From an uncultured Erysipelotrichaceae bacterium (lineage in GTDB: Bacteria > Bacillota_I > Bacilli_A > Erysipelotrichales > Erysipelotrichaceae): DNA of 5,931 bases. The DNA is taken from contig CAMOOA010000081.1 in assembly GCA_946621045.1 (NCBI GenBank), positions 1 to 5,931 on the forward strand. The letters run 5' to 3'. Below the pieces are notes generated by a model that was not told where the DNA came from, did no database searches, and was given only the letters and a program-made list of their open reading frames with translations. The position numbers and the translations under genes were made by a program. Shown here one piece after another: positions 1 to 5,853 of this stretch (its first letter is position 1; each line of letters opens with the position of its first letter).

Positions 1-2
1 CA

Positions 3-104
3 ATCCTGCCGTATCTGTTATTGGGATCGATACCTACCGGTATTCTGATCGGAACAGTCGCAAAACTGGTATTAACCAGAATCCGGCCGCTGAAACTGAA
101 GTGA
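3..104 (+). CDS. C-terminal end of an unidentified integral membrane protein (partial)
   Basis: The third forward frame is open from the window edge to a TGA at 102-104 and encodes 33 residues. They begin ILPYLLLGSIPTGILIGTVA and finish with a basic tail containing TRIRPLKLK. A long hydrophobic, glycine-containing stretch followed by Arg and Lys is what the last transmembrane helix and cytoplasmic tail of a transporter or other polytopic membrane protein look like. The other two forward frames read as non-hydrophobic or stop early, and a good terminator follows 34 bases after the stop, both supporting this frame. The family cannot be named from so little. The S component of an ECF vitamin transporter is one possibility, since some end in a similar hydrophobic-then-basic pattern, but this is a guess. 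The 5' part lies outside the window. Confidence 0.6.
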   Translation: MLPYLLLGSIPTGILIGTVAKLVLTRIRPLKLK

Positions 105-137
105 ACAGCCGGAAATAATGAGTTTCTGAACAATGCA

Positions 138-172
138 TGGTCTCTCCGGTATTCCGGAAAGACCGTTTTTTC
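138..172 (+). terminator. Rho-independent terminator of the partial membrane-protein gene
   Basis: GGTCTCTCCGG (139-149) pairs with CCGGAAAGACC (154-164) across a TATT loop, with one C/A mismatch inside an 11-base stem; a further T/G wobble at 138 and 165 can extend it. Six T residues follow at 166-171. A stem rich in G and C, a four-base loop and an immediate T run are the classic intrinsic terminator layout. It sits 34 bases past the stop codon of the partial gene and so separates that gene from the rubrerythrin gene. Confidence 0.85.
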
Positions 173-174
173 TG

Positions 175-231
175 CCTGTAAACCATCGGTTCACAAAGAA
201 AACTGACAACTGGCGGTATCCTGTAAACAGG
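175..231 (+). repeat. Nine-base direct repeat CCTGTAAAC in the rubrerythrin upstream region
   Basis: CCTGTAAAC occurs at 175-183 and again at 220-228, 45 bases apart. The second copy is part of a small inverted repeat, CCTGT-AA-ACAGG (220-231). A TATACT that could serve as a -10 element lies downstream at 251-256, but no acceptable -35 is found at the usual distance from it. The arrangement could be a regulator binding region for the rubrerythrin gene, or chance in 298 intergenic bases. The rest of 184-340 shows no gene and no other clear element. Confidence 0.3.
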
Positions 232-340
232 TACTCTGCGGTACAGACTTTATACTTTCCTAACTGCGGATGAACCTGTATTCTTAAGATATAGATTGTA
301 CAGAGAAAACCAATCATCATCCGGAATTATGCAAAACGAC

Positions 341-366
341 TCATACGGAACTGTCCTTTCGTATGG
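341..366 (+). promoter_or_regulatory. 10-bp hairpin in the probable 5' leader of the rubrerythrin gene
   Basis: TCATACGGAA (341-350) pairs with TTTCGTATGG (357-366) across the loop CTGTCC, giving ten consecutive pairs, two of them G-U wobbles. It ends 20 bases before the AAGGAGG ribosome binding site (387-393). No T run follows, so it is unlikely to be a terminator. In RNA it could stabilise the 5' end of the message; as DNA the CATACG/CGTATG arms could be a regulator site. Whether it lies inside the transcript is unknown because no start site could be fixed. Confidence 0.4.
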
Positions 367-402
367 GATATAAGACGCCAGGAAAGAAGGAGGAATTAAT
401 TC

Positions 403-1056
403 ATGGCAACATTTAAATGTTTAGTATGCGGAGAAGTATTTGAGGCAGAGAATGCAGAGAGCGCGGTATGCCCGATCTGCGGTGTCAGCGGTGATCAGCT
501 GGAGGAAGTAAAACCCGCCGGAAACAAGTATGCCGGAACACAGACGGAAAAGAATCTGGAAGCTGCGTTTGCCGGTGAATCCCAGGCTCGAAACAAATAC
601 ACGTATTTTGCGTCCAAGGCAAAGAAGGAAGGCTTTGAACAGATTGCGGCACTGTTCCTGAAGACAGCGGAAAACGAGAAAGAACATGCCAAGATGTGGT
701 TCAAGGAACTCAACGGCATCGGCTCCACAGCGGAAAACCTTGAGGCTGCCGCTAATGGTGAGAACTATGAGTGGACCGACATGTATGAAGGTTTTGCGAA
801 GACGGCCGAAGCAGAAGGATTCCCTGAGCTTGCGGAGAAATTCCGCGGTGTTGCGGCGATTGAAAAGCATCACGAAGAACGCTACCGTGCACTGCTCAAG
901 AATGTGGAGATGCAGGAAGTCTTCAAGAAGAGTGAAGTCAAGGTATGGGAATGCCGCAACTGCGGACATATCGTTGTCGGAACTCAGGCACCGGATATCT
1001 GCCCGGTCTGCGCGCATCCGCAGAGCTTCTTCGAAATCCACGAAGAAAATTACTGA
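403..1056 (+). CDS. rbr: Rubrerythrin with rubredoxin-like domains at both ends (peroxide reductase)
   Basis: A 217-residue cytoplasmic rubrerythrin. The family reduces hydrogen peroxide to water at a non-haem diiron site, taking electrons through rubredoxin-type iron centres, ultimately from NAD(P)H. An N-terminal rubredoxin-like site is formed by Cys6, Cys9, Cys23 and Cys26. The ferritin-like four-helix domain covers about 45-165; expected ligands are Glu59 in AGESQAR, Glu92 and His95 in ENEKEH, Glu120 and Glu123, and Glu154 and His157 in a second ExxH. The C-terminal rubredoxin site is Cys184, Cys187, Cys200 and Cys203. Classical rubrerythrins are about 190 residues with only the C-terminal site; reverse rubrerythrins carry the rubredoxin domain in front. 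This protein has both, while its middle is of the classical type. The ATG at 403 follows AAGGAGG by nine bases, so the start is secure. It appears monocistronic. A peroxide-responsive regulator such as PerR would be usual, but no PerR box was seen. Confidence 0.95.
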   Translation: MATFKCLVCGEVFEAENAESAVCPICGVSGDQLEEVKPAGNKYAGTQTEKNLEAAFAGESQARNKYTYFASKAKKEGFEQIAALFLKTAENEKEHAKMWFKELNGIGSTAENLEAAANGENYEWTDMYEGFAKTAEAEGFPELAEKFRGVAAIEKHHEERYRALLKNVEMQEVFKKSEVKVWECRNCGHIVVGTQAPDICPVCAHPQSFFEIHEENY

Positions 1057-1086
1057 TCTGATCAATCAGATATACAAAAAAACATT

Positions 1087-1136
1087 AATCCCGGCGCATT
1101 TGTCACTGATTCTGGCAGACGCGCCGGGATTTATTC
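1087..1136 (+). terminator. Probable Rho-independent terminator of the rubrerythrin gene
   Basis: AATCCCGGCGC (1087-1097) and GCGCCGGGATT (1121-1131) are perfect 11-base complements, enclosing 23 bases that can form a small extra inner helix (TGTC with GGCA). The tail, TTTATT, is only moderately T-rich. It begins 31 bases after the rubrerythrin stop. The strong GC stem and its position favour a terminator; the large loop and modest tail lower the confidence. The rest of the 1057-1258 gap has a small inverted repeat at 1056-1071 that overlaps the stop codon by one base, and a seven-codon mini-ORF. Confidence 0.7.
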
Positions 1137-1258
1137 TGCACGCAGAAACTGACTGTCCGCCGGCTTCTGTCTCCACAGCAGAAAAGGAAGGCATTATGAA
1201 AAACAGAAACTTTCCTTAGTGTAAAATGAAGGATATATCAGAACTGACGGAGGTTGTG

Positions 1259-3883
1259 ATGAAAATATATTTGATCTCGTTATTGAGCCTGACATTATGC
1301 CTTAACGGAGGGCTGGTATCCGCAGCGGAAGAAAACCCGGAAACAGCAGAAGATACTGCAGAAATTACTGCTGAGCCGGATAATGAACAGTCGGAATCAC
1401 CGGAGGCGGTTCCGGAGGCTGAGGAATCTGAACTGCAGACAGCGGAAACTGATTCTGCGGCTGATGAACCGCAGAATTCTCCCGCAGAAGAATTGTCCGG
1501 ACCGGAAGAACAGGAGCTTCCGGAAACGGCTAATCCGTCCGTTTCTGCAGAAACGGAAGAGGAAGAGATATCTGATGAGGCGGAAGATATTTTCCTTCCG
1601 GAAACGGAGTGGGAAGAATCTGTTTCAATAGTCGAAGAAGAACTGCAGGAGATTGAAGAAGAAACAGAGGATGCGGAAATCCTGCAGGCAGGATTTCCCG
1701 GGCTTCCGATCTCCTATGATGAAGCGAAAGCGATGACTGCCGAAGAACGCAAGGCATTGTGTGAAAAATGGTATGCGTGGGCAATAAAAACCTATGTGAC
1801 CCCGAAGAAGACAGATCTTGAAAAAGCAGAGGCAATCACAAGGTGCGTTGCGGAACAGTTCATTTACGGATATTATTCCGCACCTGAGACGATGATTCTT
1901 GTCGGTGAAGGAGACTGCTGGGGCGCAACAAATCTGATCATAGAACTTGCGGCGCGGTGCGGGCTTGAGGCACATGCGCGGTACGGCGGAAAGGCCGGCG
2001 GCAGCGGAGAAAATCACAGAAATGCCATTTTCAGAATCGGAACGACATACTATGTTGCGGAAGCCGGCTTTGTAACGCGCACGAAACCCCGGAGGTATGA
2101 GTTCTACGAAGAACCGTATGGTCTGATGGCGACCTACGGAGGAGAAACAACAAGCGCGGAGGACAGGACCTACCGGATGATCATCCAGTATGACGGTGAA
2201 GAAAAAAATCTGCGTATTCCGGATTCGATCGATGGGCTGCCGGTCAGAAAAATAGGCGGACGCTTTCAGAAAGAAGACAACGGATCTGTATTCACTTTAA
2301 AGTTCTCTCATTCCGTGCAGCAGCTGACGATTCCCGAAACAGTTGACGAAATCATCCCGTCTGCGTTCATGGGTGCGTATGATCTTTCGAAAATTAATGT
2401 CAGTGCAGGGAATCAGTACTATAAATCCGAAAACGGCGCACTGTATTCGAAAGACGGAAAAACACTGTGTACAGTTCCGCCCGCGACAGAAGGAACATTT
2501 GTTGTTCCGGGGCACGTGACGGAATTTGCGCCGTTTGCCTTTGCGAGCTGCCAGAAACTGAAAACAGTCTTTATCAGCAGTATGAAGGCACCGGCCTACA
2601 GTTTCGCAAACTCAAATGCCCTGATGTATGACGGCGCGGATATAACATTTATTGTTCCGGAAGGGGCAGCAGGATATGACAAGAAGCCATGGACAGACTA
2701 CAAGATCAGACGGAATAAAAAAGTTTCATCCGTAACGCTCAGCACCGACAGCACAAGGCTCGGGCTGAAGGAATCCATGACTGCATCGTTCTCCTGCAAG
2801 CCGGCAGATGCGGCGGTAACGGATGTCAGCTATGCTTCATCGGATGAAAGTGTTGTCAAAGTATGGCAGAACGGAACTGCAGCCACACTCGAAGGACGGA
2901 AATGCGGCAGTGCGGTAATCACGGCTACTGTCACCAGTACAACATTCTCCGGCGGCAAGCCCGTAACTACCGTAAAGAAAGCAGAGAAGAAAGTGACTGT
3001 TTTCAGCAACGTTACAAATCTGTACAATGCGGTGGGATCGCCGCTCATAATGAGAAAAGGTGATGAAATGAAAACGGAAGACCTGGTCAGGGTCTACCCG
3101 GAAGGAGCGGCGGCCAGGCTGAAATACACCTCGTCCGATCCGTCTGTCGTTGTGATAAACAGTGACGGAACCATAAAAGCGCTGAGAAAGTATAAGACCG
3201 CAACAATCACTGTTACCGATGAGATTACAAAAAAATCCGTTTCCATCGTAATCGAAACAATTGCGGGAGATTACAATCCGGATGAATATGACCCGGATGA
3301 TGATCGTGCTGCATGCAAAGCATTCGGCTTCTGCAGATATAACGGAAAGTATTACTGGTATGAAAACAGCACGCGGCAGGCAGTGGCCGGCGATCCGAAA
3401 AATCTTACGGATATAAAATACGGTCTGGAGCGCGGAAGGGAAATCTTTGATCCGGAGAGCGGGGCATGGTACTGGCTGGATACGGTCTATAACGGCGCCA
3501 AGGCGGAGGGAAAGGAAGTATGGATTCCCTATATCTACCAGGATGAAGATGTATGGAAAACCGACGCCAAAAAGATGAATACCATCGTCCGGGATTCCAA
3601 CAACTATACCGAGGCGGCGGATCATACCACTGCCGGGATGGGTGAACAGGTCAGAGATGCAATTCTGAACAAAAAGGGAAAATGGGTCCGCTATGATGAA
3701 AACGGTAAAATGCTGAAAGGGTGGGTCACGATTTCCGGAAGACTTGCGAAAGCCTATCCCGGACAGGCCGGCAAAACCTATTTCTATGATTACAAAACCG
3801 GTCTGATGGCAAAAGGCTGGACAGTAATCGGCGGAACCAGCTATTACTTTGATGAAACAACCGGTATTCTGAAACAGCAGTGA
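1259..3883 (+). CDS. Secreted modular surface protein: transglutaminase-like, BspA-type repeats, Ig-like, wall-binding-like repeats
   Basis: An 874-residue exported protein. The start is ATG 1259, five bases after GGAGG (1249-1253), because a clean signal peptide then begins at once (residues 1-22, ending LVSA); an in-frame ATG at 1226 lacks a ribosome binding site. Residues 24-141 are a Glu/Pro/Ala/Ser linker with about 48 acidic and no basic residues. A transglutaminase-like domain follows (about 185-275): Cys220 in GDCWG, His253 in NHRN, and Glu268 where Asp is usual. BspA-type leucine-rich repeats (LRR_5 style, about 307-480) include LTIPETVDEIIPSAF. Two Ig-like domains of the Big_2 kind (about 489-562 and 589-666) carry YASSDESVV and YTSSDPSVV. 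The C-terminus (about 684-874) has repeats such as GREIFDPESGAWYW and KGWTVIGGTSYYFDETTG, like choline-binding or wall-binding repeats, a module I recall from other Clostridia and Erysipelotrichia surface proteins. There is no LPxTG sorting signal or lipobox. Role is inferred: adhesion or modification of proteins or glycans at the cell surface. Substrate unknown. It appears monocistronic; no convincing promoter was found (a TAAAAT at 1222-1227 lacks a -35). Confidence 0.9.
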   Translation: MKIYLISLLSLTLCLNGGLVSAAEENPETAEDTAEITAEPDNEQSESPEAVPEAEESELQTAETDSAADEPQNSPAEELSGPEEQELPETANPSVSAETEEEEISDEAEDIFLPETEWEESVSIVEEELQEIEEETEDAEILQAGFPGLPISYDEAKAMTAEERKALCEKWYAWAIKTYVTPKKTDLEKAEAITRCVAEQFIYGYYSAPETMILVGEGDCWGATNLIIELAARCGLEAHARYGGKAGGSGENHRNAIFRIGTTYYVAEAGFVTRTKPRRYEFYEEPYGLMATYGGETTSAEDRTYRMIIQYDGEEKNLRIPDSIDGLPVRKIGGRFQKEDNGSVFTLKFSHSVQQLTIPETVDEIIPSAFMGAYDLSKINVSAGNQYYKSENGALYSKDGKTLCTVPPATEGTFVVPGHVTEFAPFAFASCQKLKTVFISSMKAPAYSFANSNALMYDGADITFIVPEGAAGYDKKPWTDYKIRRNKKVSSVTLSTDSTRLGLKESMTASFSCKPADAAVTDVSYASSDESVVKVWQNGTAATLEGRKCGSAVITATVTSTTFSGGKPVTTVKKAEKKVTVFSNVTNLYNAVGSPLIMRKGDEMKTEDLVRVYPEGAAARLKYTSSDPSVVVINSDGTIKALRKYKTATITVTDEITKKSVSIVIETIAGDYNPDEYDPDDDRAACKAFGFCRYNGKYYWYENSTRQAVAGDPKNLTDIKYGLERGREIFDPESGAWYWLDTVYNGAKAEGKEVWIPYIYQDEDVWKTDAKKMNTIVRDSNNYTEAADHTTAGMGEQVRDAILNKKGKWVRYDENGKMLKGWVTISGRLAKAYPGQAGKTYFYDYKTGLMAKGWTVIGGTSYYFDETTGILKQQ

Positions 3884-3930
3884 AGCAGGAATCCTGCGGC
3901 ACTCATGCGTGAATGTTCTGAATCTGAAAC

Positions 3931-3968
3931 AGCCCGAGGAATCTTCTGGTGTTCCTCGGGCTTTCATT
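3931..3968 (+). terminator. Terminator between convergent genes, possibly bidirectional
   Basis: AGCCCGAGGAA (3931-3941) pairs perfectly with TTCCTCGGGCT (3952-3962) around a ten-base loop. On the + strand CTTTCATTTG follows, ending transcription of the surface-protein gene whose stop is 47 bases upstream. On the - strand the stem is followed by GTTTCAGATT, so it could also end the esterase transcript, whose stop lies 31 bases away. The T runs are short on both sides, but the 11-bp GC-rich stem in a 110-base convergent gap makes the call likely. Confidence 0.8.
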
Positions 3969-3993
3969 TGAGGCTATATTTCTGCTCAGTGAA

Positions 3994-5742
3994 TTACCTG
4001 AATCTCTGCATTTTGTCCAGAATGTAATATAACGGACGGTAGGGGTTATCGATGACGCGGATCTCTGTATCAAACTCCATCAGCTGTTCGGTGCCGGTCT
4101 CAAATAACGGAAGGCCTTCTCCGTTGGGGTCGCCGGTCCGGGCAAAGTTGGTCCAATATGCATGCATGACATCGCTGAGATGCCGGTCGGTTTCATCAAA
4201 CAGTTTTGAGTCATTCGGAATCATTCCAAACGCATAGATCATCTCTCCGCTGTGCCAGCTGGACAGTCTGCCGTTTGCCTTGGAGAAGCGGTACTCATAG
4301 ACCGGCTCTGTTTCCTTCATCAGACGGTTCAGACAGTCGTGGGAGTAGTTAAAGAATACCGCGCCGTAGATTTCCGCCCAGTACCGGTCTGCCTCTTCAT
4401 CGGTTTCCGGATGATAAAGGGCAAGGACTTCATCGGCGTATTCGTCGAAATAGGCGCGCACCTTTGTTTCATAGTTTTTGAGATTTGCATGCGAGAAGAG
4501 AATAAACGGTCCGCTTTCCTCCAGGTTGAACCCGTGGAGGAGGGCGGTTTCATTGTGAATGCCCTGTTTCCGAAGGTTATAAGGCAGATCGGTCAGTACC
4601 GTTCCGTCAATTGTGACATGGTGCTGGGTGGAGGCTTCCTTCACCAGCTGTTCGGCCGGTATTTTGCGAAGATCATCAATGGAAGACGCATTATAACGCT
4701 GTTTCAGATCATTTCCGGAGGCAATCGCTTCATCAAACAGACGGAAGGAATGCGGCGGCACAGGAGAGGAAATCGTACTGCTTTCCAGAATTGCCCGCTG
4801 AAACAGTCCTTCTGCCAGCGGCGAGGTACAGAGTGCATCTACACAGACTGCGCCGGCGGACTCGCCGACAATTGTGACATTTTCCGGGTCACCGCCGAAT
4901 GCGGCGATATTGTCTTTGACCCATTCGAGCGCCTTGATCTGGTCCAGCAGACCATAGTTTCCGGTTGTGCCTTCTTCTTCCAGCATTGTTTCATCGGCCA
5001 GAAAACCGAATACGCCAAGCCGGTATCCCATGTTTACGGTGATGACATTATCCTTTGCGAAGCCTTCCCCGCTGTAGTCTTCATACCACGGCTGACCGGT
5101 CTGCAGGGAGCCGCCATGAATATAGACCAGTACCGGCAGATCGGTAACTTCTCCGGCGGGTTTCCAGATATTGAGATACAGGCTGTCTTCACTGACCGGC
5201 GGGCGGTAATTATCATCGAGGAAAACCTTGTAGTCATGGTAGCCGACGATCCGGGCAATGGAGGAATAAGCGGGAAGATCCGTTACCTGCATGGACATCG
5301 GCGCAAAGGTATCGCATACCCGTACATCCTGCCAGGAATCGGGATCTTCGGGGCTGTGCCAGCGAAGGGAGCCGACCGGCGGCTTTGCGTAGGGAATGCC
5401 TGCGAAGATCTCCACAGTGCGTTCCCTGTTGTATATGCCCTGAACCAGACCGTATCCGGTCATGATGACAGAGGTGTACTGCGGGTTGCGGTGATCGCCG
5501 GCTTTCACCGGCTTTACCGGCGGCCAGGAGACGGCAATGATCAATACAAAAGAGAACAGATAGGCCAGCCAGAGACCGGCTTTCTTCCATCCGTTATTTC
5601 CAAAACGGCGGTAACAATATACAAAGCCGATTGCCGCAAGAATCAGAAGAACCCAGCCAAATATTGTCTGCTTGTTCAGTTCCATAAAGCACGCAAAGAT
5701 CAGGGTGATCAGTGCGAAAAAAATACCGGAAACAGGTTTCAT
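3994..5742 (-). CDS. Membrane-anchored type-B carboxylesterase (alpha/beta hydrolase)
   Basis: A 582-residue carboxylesterase of the COesterase family (type B), hydrolysing carboxylic esters by a Ser-His-acid triad. The catalytic part (about 95-575) has the conserved opening FAGIPYAKPPVGSLRW (113-128), the EDSLYLNIWKP signature (185-195), the HGG oxyanion-hole motif (209-211), the nucleophile Ser295 in GESAG, acid Glu409 in GFNLEESG, and His497 in WHSGEMIYAFG, so all catalytic residues are present. Three hydrophobic helices precede it, at about 5-20, 27-43 and 56-73. The basic RR and KK residues between the second and third suggest that this loop is inside, which puts the catalytic domain outside the cell. 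The ATG at 5742 follows AGAGG (5750-5754) by seven bases; an upstream in-frame TTG at 5820 is rejected because it lies upstream of the promoter. The substrate (lipid, plant-cell-wall ester or acetylated glycan) cannot be told. It is convergent with the surface-protein gene and probably has its own promoter. Confidence 0.93.
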   Translation of the reverse strand: MKPVSGIFFALITLIFACFMELNKQTIFGWVLLILAAIGFVYCYRRFGNNGWKKAGLWLAYLFSFVLIIAVSWPPVKPVKAGDHRNPQYTSVIMTGYGLVQGIYNRERTVEIFAGIPYAKPPVGSLRWHSPEDPDSWQDVRVCDTFAPMSMQVTDLPAYSSIARIVGYHDYKVFLDDNYRPPVSEDSLYLNIWKPAGEVTDLPVLVYIHGGSLQTGQPWYEDYSGEGFAKDNVITVNMGYRLGVFGFLADETMLEEEGTTGNYGLLDQIKALEWVKDNIAAFGGDPENVTIVGESAGAVCVDALCTSPLAEGLFQRAILESSTISSPVPPHSFRLFDEAIASGNDLKQRYNASSIDDLRKIPAEQLVKEASTQHHVTIDGTVLTDLPYNLRKQGIHNETALLHGFNLEESGPFILFSHANLKNYETKVRAYFDEYADEVLALYHPETDEEADRYWAEIYGAVFFNYSHDCLNRLMKETEPVYEYRFSKANGRLSSWHSGEMIYAFGMIPNDSKLFDETDRHLSDVMHAYWTNFARTGDPNGEGLPLFETGTEQLMEFDTEIRVIDNPYRPLYYILDKMQRFR

Positions 5743-5766
5743 ACAAGTACCTCTACATCCGAGAGT

Positions 5767-5795
5767 ATTATATGATTCCGTTCCGGTATCTTCAT
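5767..5795 (-). promoter_or_regulatory. Probable sigma-A type promoter of the esterase gene
   Basis: Read on the - strand, a perfect TATAAT (5767-5772) is preceded, with the ideal 17-base spacer, by ATGAAG (5790-5795), which matches TTGACA at three of six positions. Initiation would fall near 5760, giving a leader of about 18 bases that contains the AGAGG ribosome binding site (5750-5754). The strong -10 and weak -35 are typical of promoters that depend on an activator or are moderately active. Confidence 0.6.
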
Positions 5796-5796
5796 G

Positions 5797-5819
5797 TGAA
5801 ACACACCCGGAGAGTTTCA
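5797..5819 (-). promoter_or_regulatory. Inverted repeat TGAAAC-N11-GTTTCA abutting the esterase -35 element
   Basis: TGAAAC (5797-5802) and GTTTCA (5814-5819) are perfect six-base arms separated by 11 bases. The repeat lies one base upstream of the proposed -35, where an activator or repressor dimer could bind. It resembles but does not match the catabolite-response element bound by CcpA, where the arms are nearly adjacent around a central CG. No local regulator gene is visible to pair with it. A weak RNA hairpin for the upstream gene is an alternative, but no T run follows. Confidence 0.35.
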
Positions 5820-5853
5820 AATATGCGGATATTCAATGCCTGAATGCCGGAGG

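Noticed and set aside
72..320. An 82-codon open frame on the - strand in the region upstream of rubrerythrin.
   Set aside because: It runs through the terminator hairpin at 139-171, has no recognisable domain and lacks a convincing ribosome binding site, so the region is better read as intergenic.
421..1065. A 214-codon open frame on the - strand, opposite rubrerythrin.
   Set aside because: It is the mirror of a clear rubrerythrin coding sequence. Its residue pattern is that of complementary codons, and no ribosome binding site was seen.
1056..1071. Short inverted repeat ATCTGA-TCAA-TCAGAT beginning at the last base of the rubrerythrin stop codon.
   Set aside because: A six-pair AT-rich stem followed by an A run and not a T run on the + strand. 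It is too weak to call a terminator, and a better one follows at 1087.
1280..1325. Possible lipoprotein signal around the Cys in the surface-protein signal peptide.
   Set aside because: The Cys is preceded by LTL and not by a small residue as a lipobox requires, and it lies before a good signal peptidase I site (LVSA).
2837..3967. A 376-codon open frame on the - strand, opposite the surface-protein gene.
   Set aside because: It overlaps the Ig-like and wall-binding coding region in antisense, has no recognisable domain and starts beyond the convergent terminator hairpin.
4252..5775. A 507-codon open frame on the + strand, opposite the esterase gene.
   Set aside because: It is the antisense of a well-conserved carboxylesterase with all catalytic motifs. 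The translation has no recognisable domain, its start lacks a ribosome binding site, and it runs over the esterase promoter.
5743..5820. Upstream extension of the esterase to a TTG at 5820.
   Set aside because: The extra 26 residues have no ribosome binding site, would precede a good ATG with AGAGG in front, and overlap the TATAAT promoter.
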